DNA from: Ligustrum vulgare
Lineage: Eukaryota > Streptophyta > Magnoliopsida > Lamiales > Oleaceae
Direction: 5' to 3'
DNA: 64,000 bases
NCBI GenBank assembly: GCA_963555705.1
Contig: OY743172.1
Span: forward strand, 26,845,446-26,909,445
Positions 11,131-22,564 of the stretch are shown one piece after another; position 1 is the stretch's first letter, and every line of letters starts with the position of its first letter. Below the pieces are notes generated by a model. The model was not told the DNA's origin. It did not search any database and was given only the letters and a program-made list of their open reading frames with translations. A program made the translations under genes and the position numbers.

Positions 11131-12289
11131 CATTACAATTATATTGATACTGCATTTAATTATTTCAACTGTAAATCGGTGCAATATCGAATATGTTTAC
11201 CAAACATATATAAATGGTGCATATCTTGTATTATTTGTTCTTCGAATATAAATTCAATTATTCATTTGAACTTGAACTTGAAGAACTATAAAATATTTTC
11301 AATTATTTGAACATGCTACATCGAATCATGTTCTATAATCAATATTCATCAATGCATTTAATGCAGTTCTCAAATCTAGAAGTGGCTTATGTGTTCAATG
11401 AACAATTAACTTATTCACTTCAGGTGAATAATTAACCATGAATTTGTATCTTGAAAATCAATTGCCACGATTTTTATTCATAGTAATGGTACATCTCAAT
11501 TTCAACACTTTGTCATATAGAGTCATTTGTACCATTCTTCATGTAATCTAATTTCATATTATCAATCACATTCCATTGGAAATTGAATCTATTAAAGGCA
11601 TATGATATATTCAGATAGCAAAGTATCTTTATACTTTGATCAAACAAGTTTCTTAAAAACTTGAATTATATATTTCAAATATATTTAATCCTTCAAGGAT
11701 TATACTGTATGCTTCAAGCATCGTATTGCAATTATCAAATTGCTACCACCAAATTTAAGTCGTGAAATATTAGATAGGTAACGATTCCTATATTTCAAAT
11801 AGATTTTCTCTAATTATTTCACCGCAATCCCAAAGTACCGAGGTATTGATTACCCTTTTTAATCTCACTCATTGGTACTTCAAAGAATACTCTCAACGTA
11901 CCGAGTTGATGATCATACATTTTGATATCACTCATTGGTACATCAAAGAGCGCAAGCTAGTAATCAAAGTAAATCATTTTTCATTAAATACATTTCTGAT
12001 AATCATATAAGTATAGGCACTTATTATGCATTTTCAGGCAAATAAAATATTGTATCTATGCCAGATCTTTGAAACATTCGTTACGCAACAAATCGTGCAT
12101 TACTACTATACCTATAGGTATTTTACTGGCTTTACACTTTTATGTGTTTGGACTTCAGGTCCCAAAACTTCAGGTTTTGTAATAAGTTTAATTTAGCCTG
12201 AATGCATACTTTTGCCAACTATTTTTATGTTGATTTTCTTCGACATATTTTCTTTTATTATCCTCGCTATCATTCAAATTATGATGCGG

Positions 12290-12541
12290 CTAGCTTCGCA
12301 ATTTGCTTTTGCATAAGTGCTTTAAAAAGTGTGTCGACACAATTATCATCTCAATTTGACTTCTTTCCCCACAAGACATAACTATAGAGATCTCAATTTT
12401 CAATATTTCAAGTACTTGAACCTCTTCTGGAGATTTAAAATTAATTAAGTCAATAAATATTCTCTCACGAGTATATGCCTCCTCAATAAGACCATTATAA
12501 TCATTTGCTCTATTTTTATTTATTTGGGGATCTTTATTCAA
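12290..12541 (-). pseudogene. Copia pol segment between integrase and RT
   Basis: An open minus-strand stretch reads KDPQINKNRANDYNGLIEEA, then SPEEVQVLE and EISIVMSCGERSQIEMII. It corresponds to the charged linker that precedes RT in this copia group. The next 150 bases (down to about 12110) continue in pieces such as GPEVQTHKSVKPVKY, the start of RT. Broken by stops. Confidence 0.65.
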
Positions 12542-13029
12542 ATAAAATATCGCTACGCTTCAGGCGTGCTACATATCAATATAAGATAGAGCATGAGATT
12601 TTATTAATCTCTTATGCATCTTGTAATTATGTTATCTTTGAACTTTTCGTTCATATTTTCAATCGAACTTCTGGTTCGTATTATCAATCGCGAGGATATA
12701 TATAACATAATATGATGCATTTGTTTGATTTAAAGCTACTAATCTTCCCCCTAATGTTGAGAAAATTGTCCAATCAAATTGACAATCATTTTTTTTTCGA
12801 CGTTGTAAAATATCACCCATTTGGGATATATGTTCAAACAACGTATTTTTCTCAACATTCTTTATTTCTCATATCAGTGCATTGTGGTGGATCAATTGCA
12901 CTATTTAAAAATTATATGGAAAAATTAGGCTCTAACCATAAGTCAATTATAATAGGGAGAACTATGATATTGGCATGATGCGTAATAAAATTCCCTAAAC
13001 AAAAAGGGAAGTATTTTGTTCTCAATTAA

Positions 13030-13330
13030 ATTAATTGGAGGCGTTTAACAAACAAAAATGTTAAACCATTTATCGACATCCCAACTAACACTTATTAAAA
13101 TGTTGAGATTCGTGTCCACTAGCATTATCAAGACACATTCTTGATTATATAATCTGAAAATTATGCTCATAATTCATAATTTGAGCAATAATTTCGCAAA
13201 CTTCAGGTTGCGAACACCATGCAATCATCTAGCACATGTATCAAATCTATTAGATACAAATAATATTTAGATGATCAACGTGGAAGATGATGGGTCCCCA
13301 TTTATCACCCCAATTAATTTTCAGAAATAT
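13030..13330 (-). pseudogene. Copia integrase remnant
   Basis: The minus-strand translation keeps YLYLIDL, MVFAT, EVCEIIAQI, NYEHNFQI and MCLDNASG in the order expected for the integrase core of this copia group, with stops between them. This anchors the flanking palindrome-rich DNA as former gag-pol sequence. The hairpin at about 13195-13215 interrupts this conserved region. Confidence 0.65.
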
Positions 13331-13689
13331 AGGGAATTTAATCCCTATTTTAGCTAGTGATAATGAAAAATTTCATGAAAGAGAACAAACATTATATATG
13401 ATTGAATTGAATAATCTTCTGGTTCTTCATTGAGTATCAATTTCAATTTTGCATCATTATTGATCCAGTGATGGTCCAACTGGTCATGCCAAATAATAAA
13501 ATCAAATTGAACTTCTGGTTCAATATAAGATATAATTCAATGATTAAATCATATATTATTCAAGTAGTCAAACTAATCAATATCATTATGACATAAGTTA
13601 TATGTTTTCCTTCAGGGATAAACATGAACTCAAATGAGATATTTTTCGAAACAATGCTACTTCGAAAAGCACGTTTTATAACTCATTCA

Positions 13690-15450
13690 AAAATCAATAT
13701 GTCAATATTCTTCCGGAATATTGTAATATCAAATTAATAACATATCTCATAATATTGGGCTCTTCGAGAGCAAATTATATTCCAATATTATATTTCATAT
13801 GAGATAAAATTATGATTCTTCAGGAATCATCACAACTATATATTAGACTACATCATAATAATCTTCTGAATTATTAATAAATTCAAATTTTTTTGCGAAA
13901 AAGAATGCAGTATTTATCACTTGAGCAATAAAATAATATTCTTCTAGAATATTGAAATGTAGCAATAACGCAATATTCTTCTGGAATATTGATTCGAATC
14001 TCATTCAATTATAACAATAATTGATATCTATTGTGCAATTTAAGAGCAAAATAACGAATTATTCTTCTGGAATAATTATATTGCAATTCTTCAAGAATAA
14101 TAAGTCAATATTCTTCTAGAATATTGATATTAATTATTCATTCTTCCTTTCAAGCCAACAATATTTGTGCTCTACACGAGTGACGTTAAAATATTCTTCT
14201 GGAATATTTATTTAACGTGGGTTGTGTTTATTTGAGAACACCAACACCATATTCGTTTAAAACATATTTTAAATTATGCTTCTTCAAGAGCATTGGATCA
14301 ATATTCTTCTGGAATATTGAAATTGTAATATACTGCTTGTCACAAGCAAGTAATATTCTTCTAGAATACTACTATTGTTGTCCTACTTCGTGAGCAACAA
14401 TATGATACATTATTAAATCAGAATTTATGAATGAACATCTACAAATATTTAATCATCTTAAAGAATATTAATTACCTTATAAACATAGTATGAATTTATA
14501 TATAAAAATGAATTACCAAACATATATCAAGAAAAAGAATCTCCATATATAGAAGTTAACAAAATTGGCTAAATCTTTTACCAATATGCAAAATATACTA
14601 AACATGCACGTGAATTCCATATATAAAAATTAGATATATAACTAATATATAGTAGAATCAAATCTAATAATGTATTTGAGAATTCAAAATAACGTAGTGA
14701 TTTCCAATGACAAAATTAAAAGAGCAAAAAATAATAACAATAATAATTTGCTGGAACAAAGTAAACTTTAACGAATTTATTTTGATTCTTCCAAAATAAA
14801 TAATAAATCAATATTCTTCTAGAATATTGAAAATTATAATTCATGCTCTTCAGGAGCAAACAACATCCTTCTAGGATATTAATTATAATGTTGTACTACT
14901 TCAGGAGTAACAACAAATTATGTGTAATAGACAAATTTACAATTAATATTTTTCTGGAATATTAATTATTTATTGCGTTACTTCAAGAGCAATAACGAAT
15001 TATTCTTTTGGAATAATTATAAATCTAAAATTGCTATTATTCAAGAATAAAATGTCAATATTCTTCGATATATATGCTACTTCGGGAGCATATTGTATTT
15101 TTCTATTATTTCTTCAATAATAGGTCAAATATTCTTCTGGAATATTGACAATTATAATTTATGCTCTTCTGGAGCAAATAATAATCTTTCTTGAACATTA
15201 TAAAGTTGTGCTACTTCAGAAGCAACCACAAATTATTCTTCTAGAATAATTATAGTTCTAACGTTTCGATTATTCAAGAATAATAAATCAATATTCTTCT
15301 GGAATATTGAAAATTTAATTTATGCTCTTCGGGAGCAAATAATATTATTCTGGAATATTAATTATGATGTTGTGCTACTTCAGGAGCAACAACGAATAAT
15401 TATCAATTCTATGATTAATATTCTTCTGGAATATTAATGTATTGTTGTGC
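13690..15450. repeat. Array of small hairpins with TTCNR loops
   Basis: Dozens of short perfect or near-perfect inverted repeats share a 5-base spacer TTCTG, TTCAG, TTCTA, TTCCG or TTCGG closed by a C/G pair. Four arm classes recur in order: AATATTC/GAATATT, TGCTC/GAGCA, GTTGTGCTAC/GAGCAACAAC and AATTATTC/GAATAATT. From about 14810 onward these groups repeat at roughly 155-165 bp, e.g. starts near 15125 and 15291. Examples: 13703-13723 (8-bp arms), 14812-14830 (9-bp arms) and 15418-15440 (9-bp arms). Isolated hairpins with other arms occur leftward to 11411. The array occupies the expected gag/protease part of the copia element. Confidence 0.85.
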
Positions 15451-15828
15451 TACTTCGAGAGTAACAACATAATGAATAATCAACTTAAAAAAAATTAAAC
15501 AACAAAATAATTATATACATTAAACACACATAAAAAAAAGTTAATGTATGGAGTATGGAGCAAAACTTGACTTGCATCCAAGTCACAATTGTTACACGAG
15601 CACAAATTATTGGTTGAAGTATGGAGGCAGATGAAATTGGAACAATTATTGAAATTGAAGCAACCTCGTGGAATTGGAACAGTTCAACCACGATCAGAAC
15701 AAAAAAATTCATATGCTGACAAATTGATTTCGACGCACATGATTTTACCTTCTAACTAATATTTTGGTATATGAGATTTTGAAAAAGAAAATTTTAACTC
15801 AATTTGGTAGAGACTCGTGCTGATAACG

Positions 15829-15992
15829 TGTTATAAACTAGAGAGAAAAGTAGAGACACCAATAAACTTGTGTATTATATTATGAACCAGAGCCCCATAT
15901 ATATAGGGGAAGAAAGGGATATACAAAGTAATTATAACTAGGGTTTTAGGGGTACAACTGTCATTCACTAATACAATATAATATTTACAACA
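15829..15992 (-). repeat. 5' LTR (164 bp) of the hairpin-rich copia element
   Basis: On the minus strand it begins TGTTGTAAATATTATATTG at 15992 and ends ATAACA at 15829, followed by CGTTATCAGCACGAG, a junction often seen after plant copia LTRs. A TATATATA box is present near 15897-15904. No second LTR was found. Confidence 0.7.
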
Positions 15993-17235
15993 AAAAATTA
16001 TTTTTTAAACGCTTATAAAAAGTAAATCAATTTATAAATTAAACTGTGCTACCAAACAAAGACTTGATTTTTTTTAACATATGTCTATCAACATGGCCGA
16101 ACTAGGTAAGCAACTCAGTCAACTCGCCTAAAGAAATCATAATAACAGTGTGCTTTTAAAAATTACATTTCACAAGTTAAGATTTAAGTTTAATAGTTCA
16201 CAAATCAGGTTCTATTTATTATTTAACTTTTACTAATAAAATCAACTCAGACACATCCCACTACCAATACAACCCCCATTTATAACAACCGAGCCCTCCA
16301 ATTATCAGCCAAATTCCAAACAACACCACCTGCTACAACTTTGACAACTCATTACCATCGCCCGCCATCGAACGTCGCCGCCCATCACCAGCGAACACCC
16401 CTAACTACCACCTCCAACCAACTTCTTCACTCTCTCACTTCACAAACCATTGTGAGGGACTGCTGAATAGCCACCCAAAACAACCAACTCCCGCACTTAA
16501 AAGGTGGCGACAACATCTCTTCCGGCCACACCCACCCTCTTGGACCACCACCGATCGACTCGTACACATAAGGCGCTTAATCTGATGGAGAGATTCCCAC
16601 AAGACAAGGCCAAGTTTGATGGAATTTATGGGATTTCACACCCACATCGCAAAGGAACAGGGTGAATATGATTGTTGTAAGAAAATAAAGGGACAGGTTA
16701 TTGGAGAGTGGTGTAGCTGGAGGATACTAATTGGTGTGAGAGGTTGAAATTAAGAGACAAACTAGGTTGATTGGGAAAAAAAAAAGTTGAGATATAAATT
16801 CAATACACAAGCAGAGGCGGTGGAAGATTGGAGCAGTCAGGGCACACTACTCTTAGCACAAAAGCACTCGGCCGACTAGAGGAACACAAAAGAGGGCCAC
16901 TAAAGGAAGTAAATGGTGAGGTCGTTGTGCATAAAAAAATAGTGTGTGGTTAGGAGAATAAATTCAATAGGTACTCGACTGATTGGCCCTTGAGGCAGAT
17001 TAGTGTGTGGCTAGGGTGTTTCTTGGAATATGGTTGTTTCTGTTCTTTATTCTCTATGGATTTGAGGCGGTGATAGCTGCGTGTCTGGGTTTTTGGTACT
17101 GGTTGAGTTTGTAACGTGGTGGAAATGGAGATTAAGATTGTTGGTAGTTGTGATGAGTTGTTGGTCTTTGTCCTCCTATGTGGATTTGAGGTGGTGAAGG
17201 AGACGAGTTTGGGTTTTTTTTTTGTCAGGTCGCAT
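15993..17235. other. Stretch without recognised genes
   Basis: It contains a C-rich CCACC segment (16260-16560), two GGATTTGAGG(C/T)GGTG repeats (about 17057 and 17181) and AT-rich filler. The open frames here are low complexity and resemble no family I know. Confidence 0.5.
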
Positions 17236-17239
17236 GTTA

Positions 17240-17860
17240 AAGTCACAGCCTCACAGGTCATAACTTAAAATTCAAGTCACGGGTTATAGGGTATAGGTCA
17301 CATGTCACATTTCATTTAATCACATATCAGAGAATCTTGTGAACAACCTGTTTGATGTATTATGTCACGAGTTACACCTCAATTGTTCAAGTCACACTAC
17401 ATATTTCAGGTCACATACCACACTTCGTATGTCACGAGTCACAGTTTATAACTCAAGTCACATGTCTCACTTTGAGGTCACGGGTCACGTACCACACTTT
17501 CAAGTCACAGTGCATATTTTAGGTCACGTACCACACTTCAAGTCACAGTACACGCTCAAGTCTCACTATAAATTTTAGGTCACATAACACACTTCATATG
17601 TCATGAGTCACAGTTTATCCCTCAGGTTATATGTTGCACTTTGAGGTCACGTGTCACAGTTCATACATTTTAGGTCACATTAACACAGGTCACACCACAT
17701 TTTTCAGGTCACGTACCACACTTCATATGTGAGTCACAGTTTATACCTCAGGTTACATGTCTCACTTTGAAGTCATATGTCACAATTCATACCTTTTAGG
17801 TCACGTTAACACGGATCACTAGTCATATTACATAGGTTACGTCTCAATATCAACAAGTCA
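17240..17860. repeat. GGTCAC-motif interspersed repeat array
   Basis: Some twenty or more copies of (A/G)GGTCAC or AAGTCAC alternate with phrases such as GTACCACACTTCA, TATGTCACGAGTCACAG and CATGTCTCACTTTGAGG. Higher-order units of roughly 180 bp are visible (about 17400-17580, 17580-17700, 17700-17810). It lies 0.7 kb upstream of the pararetrovirus movement-protein frame. Confidence 0.8.
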
Positions 17861-18057
17861 CATATTCAAAAAATGTTGATTAACTGGGCACATAATCCTG
17901 GGGCAATCACTGTGTCATATTTTTAAGATTCTCCATGTTGCAGTGCTCCCAAACTAAGAATTCCAGTATCTACTTCAATTTTCCCGTACTGCATATATTA
18001 ATATGAAAGATCATCTTAAGTTGAAGAAATTTGTGAAGGGGCTTTTTTTTTTCTTTT

Positions 18058-18270
18058 TTGGTGATGATGATGGTGTGGTGGTGCACTGGAGATCGTGGTG
18101 GTTGTGGTAGCGGTGGTTGTGCATAGAAAATTAGGAAGTTATAGCGACGATGAATGTGATGGTCATGATGATCAGATATACTGGCCGTGACAATGATGGT
18201 GGTGGTAGTGGTGGTGATTGGAGATGGTTGTGGGTGGTGGCGACATAAACGGTGGTGAGGTGTCCACATG
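18058..18270. repeat. GGT/GAT-rich low-complexity tract
   Basis: Runs of GGTGGT, GATGATGATGG and GTGGTGGTAG. Its reverse strand gives a His/Thr-rich open frame, which I regard as a composition artefact. A similar tract precedes the second viral copy (43560-44090). Confidence 0.75.
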
Positions 18271-18534
18271 ATGGTGTGGGAAAATATAGACTACACTAGG
18301 TGGGGTGAGGTGGGTGTAATCTGTATAGTTATTATAAATGTTTTTATTACCTCCTAATGTTTGAATATGTAAACTATTTTCTTTATTTTTGAATTGTGGT
18401 AATGAAACAACATGATTTGTGCTCTTCCATATATATATAGAGGGGAGGGTTGCTTGGATCTTGTGTTAGTCTGGTCATCCTTCAATTCAAAAAACTGGTG
18501 GTAATATAAAGTTCTAATTTTATTTTGTTGAAAT

Positions 18535-19420
18535 ATGTCTTCATTTTCAAAATTATTCAGAGGGTCAAGCAGTTCTAGAAATAGAGCTGATAACTTGAAA
18601 AGTATTTCTCAAACTAACAAAGATGAAGAAATTTCTCAAAATAAAGATGAAAAAGTTTTGAATTCTTTTAACTCAAATGAACTTCAAATTTCTCAAATTG
18701 AAAATTTACTTCATAATTGGACAATTCTAAAGGTAGACAAAAGTTCTATCTATGAAATTGGACAATTTGATTTCACTCAAAATTATGTTATCAAAACTCT
18801 TGAACAAACTCTACATATAGAAGGGCTTAAGTCAGAGATTTCATTATTTTCAAGAAATTCTATACTAGAACATCGCAAGAAATTTAAATTTTTGCATATT
18901 GGTCTAGTTCAAATTGCATGTAAACCTTTATTCTGTTTAGGTTTAGATATTCTTGTTTTGCTTACGTTATGTGATCAAAGACGTTCAAACTTTGAACATT
19001 CCCTACTCACTGTTCTAGAGTAAAATCTAGAAAGTGGTCCAGTTTTCTAAAATTGCTATCCAAATTTCACTGTTAGTCTTTTTGACAAACGTATTCTCAA
19101 AACTCTCAAATTACACATCCAGACTAAGCATCTTAGTTTAGATGAATCCGATTTTTTCCTTGTAATATACAGAGTATATTATAAGCTTCTTAATACTTCA
19201 CTCAATATTTGTGCTTTGCGTTCCTCTCCTAGGAACAAATCGCTGTTGATGGAAGTCAACAATTTTCACTCAAACACTATGGTACCAAAAAGGATACCAT
19301 GGGATCTTCAAACTAGAAGACTTGAATGAGATATTACTAATGCTAATAAACCAGTTGAGTCTACGATTATTCGTGATACACCTAATCAAATTTTAACTTT
19401 TCCAGATGGAAGCGCTAAAT
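18535..19420 (+). pseudogene. Pararetrovirus movement-protein frame (30K family), broken
   Basis: It starts MSSFSKLFRG at 18535, with an uninterrupted 162 codons to a stop at 19021. Homologous reading then continues past the stop (YPNFTVSL, VIYRVYYKLL) to about 19420. The core FKFLHIGLVQI followed by LTLCDQR matches the 30K movement-protein signature with its conserved Asp (LxDxR). The family forms or gates tubules at plasmodesmata. A plausible TATA box (TATATATATAGAGG, about 18430-18443) lies about 100 bases upstream. Described only as a dead genomic copy; several stops interrupt it. Confidence 0.75.
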
Positions 19421-19661
19421 TAATTTTTGGCGAATCTTCTTCAAAATTTTCAAACTTATCCTGATCTTCGTCAACAAAATATTTTCAAAATCAAAATTTG
19501 TCTTTTCAGTTGAGTCTACGATTATTCGTGATACACCTAATCAAATTTTAACTTTTCCAGATGGAAGCGCTAAATTAATTTTTGGCGAATCTTCTTCAAA
19601 ATTTTCAAACTTATCCAGATCTTCGTCAACAAAATATTTTCAAAATCAAAATTTGTCTTTT
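19352..19661 (+). repeat. 155-bp near-perfect tandem duplication in the viral frame
   Basis: The segment beginning GTTGAGTCTACGATTATTCG at 19354 recurs at 19509. Only one difference was noticed (TATCCTGATC versus TATCCAGATC). At 155 bp it is not a multiple of three, so it shifts the frame at the junction between movement and coat-protein regions. The near identity indicates a recent event. Confidence 0.9.
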
Positions 19662-21910
19662 CAGTCTGGAAGATATTCTACATCTTCAGAAAGGCTTAAA
19701 GATGTCAATTTTAAACCAACAATTCCAAAACCAATTTATTCTGATAATTTGGGATCAGAATCTCCAACTGCTTCTGACATGTTGCCTCCGTCAAAAGATG
19801 AAATTCCTCTTCAAAGAAAGACTGATCTTCATAGAAGAACCTTATCTTCCCAACTTTGTGTTATTTCTTCTAGCATTGATAGAAGAAAGGAATTCAAAAG
19901 TGATCAAACTCCTCAAGTTAAAAAATTTAGGCATGATTTCAAAAAATGGTTTTCAAAAGAAGATATTGAATCTTACTAGGATGAGTTCCTTGCTCAACCA
20001 GAAGACATTTCTTTTTTCGAATGGATAAATTTCAAAGTTTTTGGTAAAAAGAATAAGAAATCTAAATCAAAAGAAAAGAAAAGTCAATTCAAACTACTAA
20101 TTCTAAAGAAAAAACCTAGAAAACCACAACTAAGCAAATTATCAAATCTGAATTCCCTCCACTTGAAGAAATTATCATTCCTCATGGTTCAGCAGAAGTT
20201 ATTCCTTCTCCTTTCAAACAAATTCCTAAAAGATAGACTTGACAAATCTACATCTAAGTCTATTGATTCTCGAAATATTCAAGCTCAAAATAATTTTACT
20301 AACATTGCTCTTCAATCTATTAGTAATCAGTTAACCAGAATTGAAAACAATTCTGATCAACAGGTTACTACTCCTCAACATAAACCTCCTATTGATGTTT
20401 TTTCTTATAGAGATAAAGCATCATCATCTTTAAAAAAGGAAGGAAAAATGCCTTTACTTTTTCAACCTATAGGATCTGAGATTTCTCCTAAATTAGGAAG
20501 ATCTTTTGATTTTGAAAGCAAGATTTTAAAAGAATTAACTGAACAATTTTCAAAATTAAATGCATCTAAAAATGTTAACACCATTGATGTCTCTGACATT
20601 GAAGGTCAATTTTTAGATGAACAATCTTTACAAATAAACAAAATTAAAAGATTTAATTCATCTGAACTTCCAACCTATTACAATCGACCATCTCAACCTG
20701 ATCTTCTTTTAGAAGAAAGTTCTTTCAAAAGAAGGGTTGCTGAAACCTATTCAAGTGATGAAATTGTCGAATGAAATTTCGATGGATTAACTGAATTTCA
20801 AATTATTCAAACTCTTGAAAAAATGGCAATTTGTTATGATGCATACAAATGTCGCCATGTTGAAGCTACAGCCTGTCAAAATTTGATTATGGGCTTCACT
20901 AGTCAATCAAGGGTTGGTGGGTCCATTATCTTTCACATGATGAAAGATCTGAAGTCCTTAATGCTACCAAAATTGAAAATGATGAAGTCGTTTCTGATTG
21001 CTTACTATCCTTAAGTTATGCAATTATTAAACACTTCATTGGAACTCCAACTTCCATGTTAGATAGATCAGCAAAAATTCTGATGAATTTAACATGTCCA
21101 AAATTACATGACTTTAGATGGTATAAAGATATTTTTCTATCTAGAGTTTTTCTTCGAAATGACTGCAATAATGAATTTTGGAAAGAAAAATTTATTTCTG
21201 GTCTTCCAAAATTATTTGCAGAAAAAGTTCAAAATTCAATAAGATATCAAAATAATGATATAATTCCATATAATGAACTTACTTATGGTGAAATTATTAA
21301 TTTCATTAATAAGGAAGGTCTTACTCTTTGCAATGATATCAAACTTCGTTCTAAGCTCAAATCTGAAAAACTTGGGACTAGAAATGAACTTGGCTCATTC
21401 TGTGAGCAATATGGATTTCAAAAAATTATTCCTCCTTCAATAAAAAAGAAAATAAAAATTTCCTTCACATTTAAGAAAAAGAAATTCTCAAAAGAAAAAT
21501 GAATTTTACAAAAAATCAAGATTTCAAAAAACATGATCTTTTAATTAAAAAATTTCAAAATCAAAAAATACAAAAATATTACTTGTTACAAATGTCATCA
21601 AAAAGGACATTATTCAAACAAATGTGCTATGAAGGAAAAGATTAATAATCTTCAAATCAATGAAGATATTAAACTTGAACTTCTTAATTTGATGAATTCC
21701 TCTTCAGAAGAATTTTCTTCTAATTCTGAATTAGAATTTATTTATCACCATCAAGAAGATTCTGATAATGAATCTAGTTAATCTTCCTCTTCAAATTCAA
21801 GTCAAAATAAAGAAGTTTGTGGATGTAAGACTATTAATGTTCTTACAAAAGAAGAAGAACTAATTCAAAATATTGTTGATCGTATTGATGATCCACAATT
21901 GAAGAAAATG
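19662..21910 (+). pseudogene. Pararetrovirus coat-protein region with zinc knuckle, broken
   Basis: Frames at 19653-19979, 20163-20774 and 21056-21502 are successive pieces of one coat-protein region. Each has a counterpart in the uninterrupted frame at 44753-48091: SPTASDM, ISSSIDRR, SKEDIESY, LPTYYNRPSQPDLLLEESSF, CPKLHDFRWYKDIF and LGSFCEQYGF. A zinc knuckle CYKCHQKGHYSNKC (Cys-X2-Cys-X4-His-X4-Cys) lies at 21584-21625. Stops such as TAG at 19977 and TGA at 20772, plus frameshifts, separate the pieces. The region is split near its end by the solo LTR at 21914-22793 and resumes at 22794. Confidence 0.85.
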
Positions 21911-22314
21911 TTCTGATGCAAACCACGTAGTAATTGTAGCTACGCAACCCACAAATTATTGGAATCGACCCAAGAACGCCAAAGAACCACGATTTAGAGA
22001 TTGATTCAAATTAATTGAACCAAGCAACCAACACAATCAATAGATATGCTGACCTCTTGATCACAATAAAAGTAAATCTCACCCAAGATTTGAACAAACA
22101 AGATTAACTCGCAAGTTCGGATTTTATTCAATGAAGAATAAGGATATGAAAGCAAAATAGCCTCTCAATTATAATATCAAAGTTGTGTATTGAATAATGA
22201 AAATTACATCCCTATAAATAGGGTCAAAACTAGGTTTAAAAGTTTTAATTAAACAAGGAAACAACTACCTAAAAATAAGGAAATAATTAAAACCCTAAAA
22301 TTACGCGTATATGT

Positions 22315-22560
22315 TTTTACGGCCGTGACCCTTCCTTTTACGGCCGTAACCTTGTTACTGAACCATATTTACGGCCGTGACATATTTACTTACGGCTGTA
22401 AGTCAAAACAATTCAAATTCTGATTTTTGTGCAGTGACTCTTTTACGGCCGTGAACTTTAACTTTTACGGCCGTGATCCTTTGTTTCTCGAATTATCAAT
22501 TTTAACAGTGAGCTAGTTACGGCCGTGAGTAATTACTTGTTACGGCCGTAACATTGAATT
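22315..22560. repeat. Array of ACGGCCGT palindromes inside the solo LTR
   Basis: Nine or so copies of TTACGGCCGT(G/A)A, one with ACGGCTGT, in pairs spaced about 25-30 bp. The 8-base core ACGGCCGT is self-complementary. It lies in the LTR half away from the putative pol tail. GC-rich palindromes in an otherwise AT-rich LTR suggest protein-binding sites or structured RNA. Confidence 0.85.
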
Positions 22561-22564
22561 TTCT

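Larger units (their letters stand above)
10480..15992 (-). mobile_element. Decayed copia element with hairpin-rich gag/protease region
   Basis: On the minus strand it starts with a 164-bp LTR (15992 to 15829) beginning TGTTGTAAATATT and ending ATAACA. Next come the junction CGTTATCAGCACGAG, a hairpin-rich stretch (about 15450-13510), a pre-integrase motif near 13390-13500, an integrase remnant (13330-13030), a linker (12541-12290), an RT start (about 12110-12180) and a triplicated 3' untranslated block (11130-10567). The coding order is that of a plant Ty1/copia element. The 3' LTR is missing, so the copy is truncated close to the ATP synthase d promoter. All frames are broken. Confidence 0.8.

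Noticed and set aside
12290..12978. Small frames on both strands near 12.5-13 kb
   Set aside because: Only the minus-strand 12290-12541 frame matches pol; the others are AT-rich chance frames.
11411..15450. CRISPR-like or ordinary microsatellite array
   Set aside because: Units are not constant repeats with unique spacers; arms vary and the constant part is only the 5-base loop, in an obvious plant retroelement.
17970..18269. 99-codon His/Thr-rich minus-strand frame
   Set aside because: Low-complexity GGT/GAT tract read in reverse.
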